From assembly GCF_001905885.1 (NCBI RefSeq), contig NZ_LIYH01000003.1, positions 558,001-622,000 of the forward strand: a stretch of DNA of 64,000 nucleotides. Reading direction: 5' to 3'. Both the position numbers and the translations under genes were made by a program. The first letter of the stretch is position 1; each line of letters starts with the position of its first letter. The notes below the pieces were generated by a model. It did no database searches and was not told the DNA's origin. It saw nothing but the letters and a program-made list of their open reading frames with translations. This stretch comes from Streptomyces sp. CB03234. GTDB taxonomy: Bacteria > Actinomycetota > Actinomycetes > Streptomycetales > Streptomycetaceae. Below, piece by piece: positions 46,400 through 55,086 of the stretch.

Positions 46400-46425
46400 C
46401 GTCAAATCCGCGAGACCGTTTGACG
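46400..46425. promoter_or_regulatory. inverted repeat in methylase promoter region
   Basis: CGTCAAA and TTTGACG, 7-bp perfect arms 12 bp apart, lie 55-80 bp upstream of the preferred methylase ATG. The arms include TTGAC sequences that could be a -35 element on the minus strand. This position supports transcription starting below the GTG at 46435 and therefore the shorter methylase. Promoter function is inference. Confidence 0.4.
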
Positions 46426-46431
46426 GCGCTT

Positions 46432-47166
46432 TCACTCACCACGTCGGCGGAGGTACGCCTCCAGCTCCGCGGCCCCGGTCAGCATCGCCCGCCCGCGCGC
46501 GCACAGCCGGTCGTGCCAGTCGCGCAGTGCGGCCTCCAGCGGCTCCAGCCCGCCGGCCGCGCGCACCTGGGCGATCAGCGGGGCGATCTGGTCCAGGAGG
46601 TAGCCGCCCCGTCTGAGCTGGTGGGCCAGCCGGGCGTCCCGTACGTCGGCCTCGTCGTAGACGCGGTACCCGGTCCGCGGGTCGCGGCGCGGGCGCACCA
46701 GCCCGGCGCGCTCCCATTTACGCAGCGTCGCGGGCCGGATTCCGAGCTTTCCCGCCAGCGGGCCGATGAACGTGCCGCCGGGCCCGGACACGGCGGCCGG
46801 CCCGGACCCCGTGGTGGGCTCCAGGTCGCGCAGGGCGCTCTCCACGGCCTGGAGGGTGCGGCGGTCGTCGAGGAGCTGGGCATGGCTCTCGTCGATGAGG
46901 CGGAACGCCGCATCGGTCGCGCCCTGGTTCACGGCCCGCATGATCGAGGTGGCCGTCTGGTGGCCGTGGCCGGGCAGCAGGGCGAGAAACGCGCGCAGGG
47001 CACCCGCGTGGAGCGGGGTGTAGGTGCGGTAGCCGTGGGGTGTGCGAGCGGCGGCCGGGAGGATGCCGGCCTCCTCGTAGTTCCTGACCGCCTGCGTGGA
47101 CAGCCCGTGAGCGCGCGCCAGGTCGACCGGCCTGAGCCGATCACCCCTTTGAAGGTTTTGCCCCAT
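46432..47166 (-). CDS. TioE-type transcriptional regulator with two MerR-like domains
   Basis: A 244-residue regulator with two MerR-type DNA-binding modules. The first is at residues about 10-75 (RPVDLARAHGLSTQAVRNYEEAG and HGYRTYTPLHAGALRAF). The second is at about 140-200 (GPLAGKLGIRPATLRKWERAG and TGYRVYDEADVRDARLAHQL). Between them is a helical dimer region. This tandem layout is that of the TioE family. ATG 47166 fits the family start. It is divergent from the erythromycin-esterase gene with 58 bp between, so it probably controls that gene and itself. Confidence 0.88.
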   Translation of the reverse strand: MGQNLQRGDRLRPVDLARAHGLSTQAVRNYEEAGILPAAARTPHGYRTYTPLHAGALRAFLALLPGHGHQTATSIMRAVNQGATDAAFRLIDESHAQLLDDRRTLQAVESALRDLEPTTGSGPAAVSGPGGTFIGPLAGKLGIRPATLRKWERAGLVRPRRDPRTGYRVYDEADVRDARLAHQLRRGGYLLDQIAPLIAQVRAAGGLEPLEAALRDWHDRLCARGRAMLTGAAELEAYLRRRGE

Positions 47167-47204
47167 GGGGCGGACGATATCGCGGGAAAGTTTCCACCGA
47201 AGGT

Positions 47205-47220
47205 TCAACGATAGCGTTGA
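47205..47220. promoter_or_regulatory. palindrome in TioE/esterase divergent promoter
   Basis: TCAACG-ATAG-CGTTGA, perfect 6-bp arms, ends 4 bp before the esterase ATG. The position just upstream of the start is where a repressor, or a MerR-type activator with a leaderless message, could act. The adjacent TioE-type regulator is the natural candidate ligand. Confidence 0.5.
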
Positions 47221-47224
47221 CGGC

Positions 47225-48427
47225 ATGGCTACTGACATCAAGGACGCCGTCCATGCCGTCGAGGCTGCCGCCGTCATGCGGCTGCTCCCCGCGCGGCCCC
47301 GGCTGCTCGCCCTGGGCGAGCCCACCCACGGCGAGGACACGCTGCTCGACCTGCGCAACGAGCTCTTCCGCCGGCTCGTCGAGCAGGAGGGCTACCGGAC
47401 GATCGCGATCGAGAGCGACTGCATGAGGGCCCTGGTCGTGGACGACCACGTCAGCTCGGGGACCGGCACCCTCGGCGAGGTCATGGAGCACGGGTTCAGC
47501 CACGGGTGGGGCGCCCTCGCGGGCAACCGCGAGCTCGTGCGCTGGATACGGGCGTACAACGAGGGCCGGCCCGCGTCCGAGCGGCTCCGCTTCGCCGGCT
47601 TCGACGGCCCGCTGGAGATCACCCACGCCGCGAGCCCCCGGCAGGCCCTCATCGCACTCCACCGCTACCTCGCGGCCCGGGTGGACGCGGACCTCCTCCC
47701 CTGCACCGGGGAAACACTCGACCGCCTGCTCGGCACCGACGACCGGTGGACCGATCCCGCCGCGATGACGGACCCGGCCCGGTCCGTGGGGCAGTCGGCC
47801 GAGGCGAAGGAGCTGCGGCTGCTCGCCGACGATCTGGTGGCGCTGCTCGACGCGCAGACGCCACACCTGATCACGGCGACCTCGCGGGACGACTGGGACC
47901 GGGCGCGCCTGTACGGGCGCACCGCGACCGGCCTGCTGCGCTACCACTACTGGATGGCCGACACCTCACCGGCCCGCATGACCCGGCTGGTGAGTGTGCG
48001 GGACCAGATGATGGCCCACAACCTCCTCGCCGTCGCGGCCCGGGGCCCGGCGCTCGTCCACGCCCACAACTCTCATCTCCAGCGCGAGAAGAGCACGATG
48101 CGGATGGGCGGGATGCCGCTGGAGTGGTGGAGCGCCGGTGCGCTGGTGAGCGCCCAACTCGGCGAGGAGTACGCCTTCGTGGCCACGGCCCTGGGCACGA
48201 TCCGGCACCAGGGGGTGGACACGCCGCCGCCGGACACCGTCGAAGGCCTCCTGTACGCGCTCCCGGAGGACCGCTGCGTCATCGACGCCCCGCGGCTGGC
48301 CACCGCCCTCGGCGACACGCGGCCCGCCCCCCGCGTATCCCCGTGGTTCGGCTACGCCCCGCTCGACCCGGCCCATCTGGCGGACAGCGACGCGATCGTG
48401 TTCGTCAAGGACGTCCGGCAGAGCTAG
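47225..48427 (+). CDS. erythromycin esterase family protein
   Basis: A 400-residue protein of the erythromycin esterase family, which opens macrolide rings by hydrolysis; several family members have other or unknown substrates. Family motifs are LLALGEPTHGEDT (Glu and His, residues about 27-39), TIAIESDCMRALVVDDHV near 58, HGFSHGW near 90 and HAHNSHLQREKS near 280. Length fits the family. It may give macrolide or related resistance in this strain, which cannot be told from sequence. No ribosome binding site is clear before ATG 47225; the palindrome occupies that space. Confidence 0.88.
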   Translation: MATDIKDAVHAVEAAAVMRLLPARPRLLALGEPTHGEDTLLDLRNELFRRLVEQEGYRTIAIESDCMRALVVDDHVSSGTGTLGEVMEHGFSHGWGALAGNRELVRWIRAYNEGRPASERLRFAGFDGPLEITHAASPRQALIALHRYLAARVDADLLPCTGETLDRLLGTDDRWTDPAAMTDPARSVGQSAEAKELRLLADDLVALLDAQTPHLITATSRDDWDRARLYGRTATGLLRYHYWMADTSPARMTRLVSVRDQMMAHNLLAVAARGPALVHAHNSHLQREKSTMRMGGMPLEWWSAGALVSAQLGEEYAFVATALGTIRHQGVDTPPPDTVEGLLYALPEDRCVIDAPRLATALGDTRPAPRVSPWFGYAPLDPAHLADSDAIVFVKDVRQS

Positions 48428-48459
48428 CGCGGCCATCAGCGGTGGGGCAGGGCACGACG

Positions 48460-49404
48460 CTACGTCGGCGGTTCCTCCAGGAGGCCCGCCTCGACGAAGC
48501 CCTCGCGGGCTCCCGGGATGTCCAGGACGCCGCAGTCCTCGAAGAGGGCCACCGTCTTGGCGGACGCGAACCGGATGCCGCGGAGCACCGCGTCACGGTG
48601 GTAGGACTCCGCGACGATCAGCCGGGCCCGGTCCTCGGAGAACCCGGCCTGGCGCAGCGCGGCGTGCGCCGGCGCGGTGGCCGGGTGCAGGGACCGTACG
48701 ATCACGTCCGGTAGGAACCGCGCGACCAGGCGCCGTTCACCCGGGTCGAGTTGGCCCCACAGGTACCGGAAGAAGGCGGAGAAGTAGGCGTGGTGCCTGC
48801 CTTCGTCGATGGCGTGGTCGCTCACGGTGTCCCGGACCACCGTGATCACGTCGGGGTCCTTGGGGATGTCGACCAGGATCGAGGTGATCAGTGTCTCGAA
48901 CACCACCACCTGGAGGAGCTGGACCAGCCGGCGGTGCTGCGGGTAGCCGTGGCCGATGGCGTCGAGGTTGCGGATGAACGGGCCGAAGTCGTAGGGCAGC
49001 GCGCCGATACCGGACCGTTTCTCCAGTTGGTCGACGACATCCAGGCTGTACAGCGAGTGGTACCCCTCGTCCACCATGATCTTGAATGCGTTCTTCCGCG
49101 CCGTGTTGGACACCTCCAGCCCGCACCTGTTCTCGGCGATCCGCTGCGTGGCCCGGCAGACCACGGCCACTTCGAAGTGCGAGGTGAAGTTGAGCCACTG
49201 GTAGAGGTGCTGGGCCGAGAGGTAGCGCTGCAGCGGCTGCTCCCGCTCGGCCACCAGCGGATGTCCGAGGTGGGGGACGAGGCGCCGGGGGAAGAATTCC
49301 TTGAGGATGTCCGTGTCGTCCTCGTCGACGGTGCGCCGCGCGGTGGCGCGTACACCGGCCTTCTCGTACCAGGCGTCGAACGCCCTGATGTCATCGAGTT
49401 CCAT
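48460..49404 (-). CDS. diiron oxygenase, AurF/p-aminobenzoate N-oxygenase family
   Basis: A 314-residue helical non-heme diiron protein. Metal ligands appear in three places: RCGLEVSNTARKNAFKIMVDEGYHSLYS (Glu and His, near 95-118), ETLITSILVDIP near 165, and VSDHAIDEGRHHAYFSAFF (Glu, His, near 195-210). AurF-type enzymes oxidise amines to hydroxylamines and nitro groups, while relatives carry out other oxygen insertions. The gene overlaps the carbamoyltransferase gene by 14 bp and is the last of the minus-strand cluster. A role in N-oxidation of the product is likely but unproven. Confidence 0.87.
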   Translation of the reverse strand: MELDDIRAFDAWYEKAGVRATARRTVDEDDTDILKEFFPRRLVPHLGHPLVAEREQPLQRYLSAQHLYQWLNFTSHFEVAVVCRATQRIAENRCGLEVSNTARKNAFKIMVDEGYHSLYSLDVVDQLEKRSGIGALPYDFGPFIRNLDAIGHGYPQHRRLVQLLQVVVFETLITSILVDIPKDPDVITVVRDTVSDHAIDEGRHHAYFSAFFRYLWGQLDPGERRLVARFLPDVIVRSLHPATAPAHAALRQAGFSEDRARLIVAESYHRDAVLRGIRFASAKTVALFEDCGVLDIPGAREGFVEAGLLEEPPT

Positions 49405-51127
49405 CGGCGGCCTCCGGTGCGGCGGGCCCGAGTTCCCGGGTGTGCAGGACGTTGTCGCTCCAGATGCGGTCGAGCCTCCCCCAGCGCATGGCCGAGGCCA
49501 CGTCCGGGAAGAAGCCGGAGCCGTTGAAGTTGGCGCTGGTGTTGCACAGGACCGGGATTCCACTGAGCCGGTGGTACTCCCGCAGTACGGCACGGAGGGT
49601 CGGGTCGTCCTCGGCACCGACGGTCTGGAGCCGGGCCGAGCCGTCGAGGTGGACGACGGCGGGGATGCGGGCGGCCCACTCCGGGCGGACGTCGTGGTCG
49701 AAGAGCATGTGCGGATCCGGCGTCCCCGGCGAGAAGACGGCCGGCGCCTCCTCGGTGAGGCAGATGGGCGCCACCGGACGGTAGTGCTCCCGGTTCTTGA
49801 CCTTGTTGAGGAGTTCCTTCATCGCCGGGTCGGTGGCCGCGGCGAGGATGGACCGGCCGCCCAGCGCGCGCGGGCCCAGCTCCGCCCGGCCGTCGATCAC
49901 GACCACCGGCTCGCCCGTCTCGTGCAGCACCCGGGCGAGTTCCTCGGGCGTGCACGGCGTCGGCGTCCAGCCGGCGAGCGGGGCGGAGTCCTTCACGGCA
50001 GGTCCCAGCCGGGGGTTCCAGTCGATCGCCCCGATGCCCTCCGTGGCGATCAGGTGGGCCGCCGCGGTGCCGATGGCGGAACCGGAGTCGTTGGGGAAGG
50101 GGGGCACCCAGACCGAGGCGAAGGCGGGGTGGGCACGCAGCGCGCTGTTCCACTTGATGTTGAGGGCGCAGCCACCGACGAAGCAGAGGTTCCAGGGCCC
50201 TTCGCCCTTCCACTCCCGCACCCGCGCCGCCACCCGCTCCACCAGCAGTTCCTCCAGGAACTGGTGGACCGAGGCGAGCACGTCCTCGTCCTGGACGGCA
50301 TCGCCCGCCAGCCGCCGGCGTACCGAGGAGAAGTAGTCGTGGACGTGGCTCAGCGAGGGCTCCGCGTTGCTGCCCCATCCGCCGATGGCGGCCCGGTAGG
50401 CGGTGGCCTTGGGCCCCGGTCCCTCGAAGTGTTCCGAGAACTCCTCCCTCAGCACGTCCATGACGTCGGCGCGTACGGTGCCCAGCGCGATGTACGCCAT
50501 GAGCTTGCCCGCCACCGAGAGGTCGTCGACGGTCCTGGACTCGTCGGCGCGGCGGAACGGACCGAAGTGGTGGGCCGCCGTCGCATAGGCGTGGCCTATC
50601 AGGGGGAAGAGGGCGCCGCCGTTCTCCACCCCGCGTTCCGGGTCGGCGAAGTACAGCCGGGGGAACATGCCGCCGTCCCAGACCAGGACGAACGACGGCT
50701 CGCCGGCCGGGGCGAAGGGGCTGGAGCAGTAGGCGCTCGCCAGGTGGCCGGTGACATGGAGGTAGCTGCTGTACGTCAGGGGGCGCCCCGCTATGGTGAA
50801 CCGGCCCGTACGGCCGGTCCGGAGCAGGTCGGTGATCCGCTCGTTCTCCCGGTACGGGGCGAGCGCCAAGGTGGCGGGAGTGCCTTGGTCGGACAGGGTG
50901 GCGGTGCCCTGGTCACGGCCGTCCCAGCCGTCCACCACCCAGTGGTCGACGTCCTCGACGCGGTAGCCGAAGTCGGCCAGGACCTCCGCGACGATTCCGG
51001 CGTCGGTGACCTCGCTGTACCTCGGATTGTTTCCGATCTTCTCCATCTCGACGCTGAAGACGAGCCGGTCGTCCTCCAGCAGGGCGACCGCGCCGTCGTG
51101 GGTGAGCTTGAGACCACAGATGATCAA
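49391..51127 (-). CDS. O-carbamoyltransferase (NodU/TobZ/CmcH family)
   Basis: A 578-residue carbamoyltransferase. The N-terminal Kae1-like half has ICGLKLTHDGAVALLEDDRL, HVTGHLASAYCSSPF near 128 (metal/active-site His) and VLVWDGG near 153. The C-terminal YrdC-like half has the signature ELGPRALGGRSILAAATDPA near 420. Such enzymes make carbamoyl-AMP from carbamoyl phosphate and ATP and pass the carbamoyl group to a hydroxyl. I chose TTG 51127, which has GGAG nine bases upstream; TTG 51142 is in frame. It overlaps the diiron oxygenase gene by 14 bp, so the two steps may be sequential. Confidence 0.92.
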   Translation of the reverse strand: MIICGLKLTHDGAVALLEDDRLVFSVEMEKIGNNPRYSEVTDAGIVAEVLADFGYRVEDVDHWVVDGWDGRDQGTATLSDQGTPATLALAPYRENERITDLLRTGRTGRFTIAGRPLTYSSYLHVTGHLASAYCSSPFAPAGEPSFVLVWDGGMFPRLYFADPERGVENGGALFPLIGHAYATAAHHFGPFRRADESRTVDDLSVAGKLMAYIALGTVRADVMDVLREEFSEHFEGPGPKATAYRAAIGGWGSNAEPSLSHVHDYFSSVRRRLAGDAVQDEDVLASVHQFLEELLVERVAARVREWKGEGPWNLCFVGGCALNIKWNSALRAHPAFASVWVPPFPNDSGSAIGTAAAHLIATEGIGAIDWNPRLGPAVKDSAPLAGWTPTPCTPEELARVLHETGEPVVVIDGRAELGPRALGGRSILAAATDPAMKELLNKVKNREHYRPVAPICLTEEAPAVFSPGTPDPHMLFDHDVRPEWAARIPAVVHLDGSARLQTVGAEDDPTLRAVLREYHRLSGIPVLCNTSANFNGSGFFPDVASAMRWGRLDRIWSDNVLHTRELGPAAPEAADGTR

Positions 51128-51142
51128 GGAAGTTCGCTCCAA

Positions 51143-52414
51143 TCACGCGGGAGAACGATGGTGGGAGGCGAGAGCGGCGAGGTACGGGCCGCACCGCTCA
51201 CCGAGGAAGCGCAGGAGGCGGCCGAGGGCCTCGAGACGGCGCCGGTCCGGGACCCAGAGCCAGGTCTCGCGCGGTACGAGCCGGGCGCCTCGCAGCAGTT
51301 TCGGGGCGAACGCCTCGAAGCCCATGCGCACCCGGTGGATCCCGTTGTCCAGCGCGTACCGCAGCGGGTCGTAGAAGTTGACGCACTGGTAGGAGGTGCT
51401 GCGCTCGGGGTCGCCGTAGTCGCACCCGTACGCGAGGGCGTAGTAGGCCTGTCCGTCGGTCAGGTGCACGCCGCAGGCGATGATCGTCCCGTCCGGTCGC
51501 CGCACCGCCGGCACCCGGATCGCGTGGCCCAGCAGGCCGGCCATGGCGCGCCGGGTGGCCAGCAGGGCGTCGGGGCGTGGCGTGCCGCCGTACTTGCGCG
51601 CGGTGGCCACCTCCAGTTCGGTGACCCGCTCGACGGTGTCGTCCAGGCGGACCGTCTCCAGCCGCAGCCCGGCGGTCTCCAGCGCCCGGGGCTCGGAGCG
51701 GAACCGGTACCGGCGGTCGCGCGGCATCGAGGCGAGGAAGGCGTCGTACGAGGAGTGGCGGGAGAGGTCGAAGAGGCTGATCGCGGTGAGCGCGGCCTGC
51801 TGGAAGCCCCGGGCCGCGAGCACCTGCCGCAGTTCCTGGTCCCCGGGGGCGACGAAGGGCAGGACGACCGCGCCGGCCAGGCCGTCCCGTATCGCGTCCT
51901 GGGCCGCGGCGATCAGGTCGGTGGTCGCGCGCAGGCGTGCGGCCGGCGGCAGGTCGGGGCGGCGGATCACTTCGCTGCTGTCGAATCCCCGGATCACCAG
52001 TGCCTCGCCGAGCGCCCCGGACAGCGCGAGATGCGGGGCCGGGGTCTCCCCGCCGCCGGGCGCCGTGACCGGGCCGGCGACGGCCTCGATGAGCGCCGTG
52101 TGCTCCGCCCGCAGCGCCGCCGCTTCGGCCGGCCGCTCGTCGGCGCGGAGGAACTGCGGGCTGGTCAGCATCTTCCAGGGGTGGCTGAACAGCGCGGTGG
52201 AGGGGGTGGTCAGCGCACCGTGCACGGCGACGGCCGGACCGTGCCGGTCGGCGAGGGTGAGGGCGACGGGCCGGCCGGGCTCGACGTGCTCACGGAAGGC
52301 GAGGTAGGGGTGAGCGCGGTCGAGACGGTCGTCGCCTGCCACGATCCGCCAGTCCTCGGGCGAGATGCGCGCCAGCCCGTCGTCGTGCAGCCGCGCGGAG
52401 GTCACCGACGTCAC
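51143..52414 (-). CDS. GNAT-fold acyl/aminoacyl transferase (FemX/peptidogalycan-type)
   Basis: A 423-residue protein with a duplicated GNAT fold like BioF2-type/FemX proteins. The C-terminal lobe carries GTIIACGVHLTDGQAYYALAYGCDYGD near 320, SYQCVNFYDPLRYALDNGIHRVRMGFEAF near 350 and the closing PRETWLW. The N-terminal lobe (residues 1-200) is divergent. FemX-like proteins in biosynthetic clusters transfer amino acids from aminoacyl-tRNA or acyl groups from CoA; which applies here is not visible. Its ATG overlaps the MFS gene stop by 4 bp. It is plausible as an acylation step that tailors the product or gives self-protection. Confidence 0.75.
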   Translation of the reverse strand: MTSVTSARLHDDGLARISPEDWRIVAGDDRLDRAHPYLAFREHVEPGRPVALTLADRHGPAVAVHGALTTPSTALFSHPWKMLTSPQFLRADERPAEAAALRAEHTALIEAVAGPVTAPGGGETPAPHLALSGALGEALVIRGFDSSEVIRRPDLPPAARLRATTDLIAAAQDAIRDGLAGAVVLPFVAPGDQELRQVLAARGFQQAALTAISLFDLSRHSSYDAFLASMPRDRRYRFRSEPRALETAGLRLETVRLDDTVERVTELEVATARKYGGTPRPDALLATRRAMAGLLGHAIRVPAVRRPDGTIIACGVHLTDGQAYYALAYGCDYGDPERSTSYQCVNFYDPLRYALDNGIHRVRMGFEAFAPKLLRGARLVPRETWLWVPDRRRLEALGRLLRFLGERCGPYLAALASHHRSPA

Positions 52415-53718
52415 GATGCCGCCTCCCTCTCGGATCGGCCGGGTGCCGGGGGCTGGGGTTCGGTCCGTTGCCCGGTCCGGGCGTCGCGGACCGTACGGAA
52501 CCGTTTGACCGGCGAAGGGAGGATGAACAGCGAGCAGACGAGCATGGACAGGGCCACCACGCGCAGTGCCCCTCCGGCCCCGAGCAGGTCGGCCAGCGCC
52601 CCGCCGAGCAGCGCGCCGAGGGGCATCGGCCCGAAGGAGACGAGCCGGTAGCTCGCGGTCACCGCACCGAGGTACTCCTGTGGCGGGATCGCCTGGCGCA
52701 GACTGACGACGAAGACGTTGTACAGCGACTGCGCGAAACCGTTCAGGAAGAACCCCGCCAGGAAGACCGCGACGACCACGAGACGCGACTGCGCGGCGAA
52801 CAGGGTGGGCACCAGCAGGGCCAGCGCCGCCGCGAACAGCCCCACCAGGACCGACCGGCCGGCATGGAGCCGTTCCGACCTGTGCCCGGTGACCAGCGCC
52901 CCCGTCAGGGCGCCCACGGCGGCCGCCCCGATGACCAGGCCCACCTCACCGCCGGACATGCCCGCGGACCTGACCCCGTAGATGAGGAACACGGTGAGGA
53001 ACGCCTGCTCGTGCAGGTTGAACAGGCCCGACTGCACACACAGGTCGCGGATCGGGCGGCACCTCCAGGAGAACTTCAGGCCCTCGGCGAGCGGAAGCGC
53101 GCGGGCCTTCGTCAGGTCCCGCCCGCGGTCCTGGGCGTCGAGCGTCCAGAAGCTCACCACCGCGGCGACGAACAGCAGCGCGGTGACGGCCAGGGCGGTC
53201 GGCAGCCCGGCGGACTGGACGAGGAAGCCCGCGAGCGCCGGCCCGGCCATCTGCGTGGCGGAGACACCGGCCTGAAGGAACCCGTTCCCCGCGGCCAGTT
53301 GCTCGACGGTGAGGACCCTGGGCACGGTCGCCTGGTAGCCCACGTCGTAGAAGACGGTCGCCGAGCCGATCAGTACGGCGGTGGCGATCAGCAGCCACAG
53401 CTCGAGGCCGGACAGCGCGTACACCAGGCCCAGCAGCCCGAACCCGGTGGCGCGCAGCGCGTTGCAGGCCACCACCAGGGTCCGGGTGGGCACCCGGTCC
53501 GCCGCGACACCGGCCACCAACGACAGGGCGATCACCGGGACGGTCTGGGACGCCGACACCAGTCCGACGTCCGAGGCGCCGGCCTGCAGTGCGGTGAGCG
53601 CGGTCAGCGGCAGCATGAACTGGGCGATCTGATGACCGAGCCTGGCCACCAGATCGCCGGTCCACAGCCGGCGGAAGGCGGCGGCACGCAGCAGCTCCGC
53701 CGTCCGAGTGTCCGTCAT
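52411..53718 (-). CDS. MFS transporter, 12-span exporter
   Basis: A 435-residue major facilitator with about 12 membrane spans. The first block is LLRAAAFRRLWTGDLVARLGHQIAQFMLPL, with VAADRVPTRTLVVACNALRA as the cytoplasmic loop between spans 2 and 3 (GxxxDRxxRR-like), and a second-half equivalent GHRSERLHAGRSVLVG. This arrangement matches MFS drug exporters of the Tet/MdfA-like group. In the cluster it probably exports the product. It lies between the ATP-grasp gene (6-bp gap) and the GNAT gene (4-bp overlap), so it is co-expressed with the biosynthetic enzymes. Confidence 0.9.
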   Translation of the reverse strand: MTDTRTAELLRAAAFRRLWTGDLVARLGHQIAQFMLPLTALTALQAGASDVGLVSASQTVPVIALSLVAGVAADRVPTRTLVVACNALRATGFGLLGLVYALSGLELWLLIATAVLIGSATVFYDVGYQATVPRVLTVEQLAAGNGFLQAGVSATQMAGPALAGFLVQSAGLPTALAVTALLFVAAVVSFWTLDAQDRGRDLTKARALPLAEGLKFSWRCRPIRDLCVQSGLFNLHEQAFLTVFLIYGVRSAGMSGGEVGLVIGAAAVGALTGALVTGHRSERLHAGRSVLVGLFAAALALLVPTLFAAQSRLVVVAVFLAGFFLNGFAQSLYNVFVVSLRQAIPPQEYLGAVTASYRLVSFGPMPLGALLGGALADLLGAGGALRVVALSMLVCSLFILPSPVKRFRTVRDARTGQRTEPQPPAPGRSEREAAS

Positions 53719-53724
53719 GGTGCG

Positions 53725-55086
53725 TCACCCGGGAGTGACGCGGACATGGAGCGACGTGCGGACCTGCTGCTCCAGCGCGTCGAGTTCCTCCGGGGCGGCC
53801 GCGTCGATGAAGAAGGTCACGGCGCGGTCGTCGGAGTCCCGCAGCGGGCCGAGGACGCTGCCGCGCTCGCGCAGCACCAGCACTCCGCGCAGCGTCGGCG
53901 GATCGTCCGCCCGTCCGGGTGCGATCGGTGGCCACATGCCGTTCTCACCGACCCACACGGGTTCCACCCCCGGCCAGTGCAGTTCGACACCGGACAGGAC
54001 GCCGGGCTCGTGGTCGAGGTACACCTGGCGGGTGTAGCGGCGCGGCCGGGGGTAGGTGGTCGGCTCGCCCAGCGCCACCTTGAGGATGTGCTTCTCCAGG
54101 GGTTCGCCGGTGGCCAGGTGGTAGAGGACCAGAAGTCCGTCGCCGGGGGTACGGGCGGCGACCTCCATCAGCCGGACGCGGCCGTCCGCCGTCAGGCGCC
54201 ACTCGGAGTGGGCGATCCCGTCCTGGAAGCCCAGCGCTTCCAGCATCCTGCTGTTGGCGTCCAGCAGGGATGTGACGGCGGAGGGCAGCGGGCAGGGCAC
54301 GCTGTGGGACAGCTCCACGAAGGAGCTGGAGACCGACTCGGTGGTCTCCTTGGTGGTGACGGAGGCGAACACCGGCTTGCCGTCCTGCACCAGGGCCTCC
54401 ACCGAGAACTCCTGCCCCGCCACCTTCTCCTCGACCAGGGCGTTCTCCCCCGGCCCGAACCGGGCGAGCGCCGCCCGCAGTTCGTCGGGACCGGTCACCG
54501 CGGTCACCCCGGAGCTGGAGTGGCGGGCGGCGGGTTTCACGACCGCCGGGAAGCGCACGCCGGCCGGGTCGAACGCGTCCCGTTCGCTCGCCGGTACGAC
54601 GGTCGAGGCCGGGCTCCATTCGTCCAGGTACCACCGCTGCAGGTACTTGCTGCGGCAGACCCGGCCGGCCCGCAGACCGGGCGAGCGCAGCCCGAGGGCG
54701 TCGGCGACCAGTCCGGCCTGTTCGACCAGGATCTCCCCCACCGCGTACACGCCGGCGATGTCGTACCGCTCACGCCACCGCCGGGCGTGGGCGATCACCT
54801 CGGCGGTGAACGTCCCCTCGGACTCCATCGACCCCGCGACGAACGCCACGTCATCGATGGCCGAGGCCGGGTGCGTGGGGTCGGCGGTCCTGGCGAGCGT
54901 CTCGTCGCGCCACTTCGCCGGGGTGACGAGGAGGATCCGCAACCCCCGGTCGCGCAAGTCCTCCAGGTACTCGGGGTTGCGGCAGATGACGCCGAAACCG
55001 CCCAGCAGGACGAACGCCCGGAGGCGGCCGGCATCCGCGGAGTCCTCGGTCACGCCGTCCGCCGCGACGGCCACGGGCTCACTCAT
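53725..55086 (-). CDS. ATP-grasp domain ligase
   Basis: A 453-residue ATP-grasp protein. Preceding the ATP site is a Rossmann-like domain (LRAFVLLGGFGVICRNPEYL near 22, AGVYAVGEILVEQAGLVADALGL near 115). The grasp proper has FPAVVKPAARHSSSGV near 180 (ATP-binding Lys), ENALVEEKVAGQEFSVEALV near 215 and HSEWRLTADGRVRLMEVAARTPGDG near 290 (Mg-binding Glu). The family joins a carboxylate to an amine or thiol via an acyl phosphate. As there is no NRPS or PKS in view, it is the best candidate for building the amide bond of the product. It overlaps the sulfotransferase gene by 8 bp. Confidence 0.88.
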   Translation of the reverse strand: MSEPVAVAADGVTEDSADAGRLRAFVLLGGFGVICRNPEYLEDLRDRGLRILLVTPAKWRDETLARTADPTHPASAIDDVAFVAGSMESEGTFTAEVIAHARRWRERYDIAGVYAVGEILVEQAGLVADALGLRSPGLRAGRVCRSKYLQRWYLDEWSPASTVVPASERDAFDPAGVRFPAVVKPAARHSSSGVTAVTGPDELRAALARFGPGENALVEEKVAGQEFSVEALVQDGKPVFASVTTKETTESVSSSFVELSHSVPCPLPSAVTSLLDANSRMLEALGFQDGIAHSEWRLTADGRVRLMEVAARTPGDGLLVLYHLATGEPLEKHILKVALGEPTTYPRPRRYTRQVYLDHEPGVLSGVELHWPGVEPVWVGENGMWPPIAPGRADDPPTLRGVLVLRERGSVLGPLRDSDDRAVTFFIDAAAPEELDALEQQVRTSLHVRVTPG

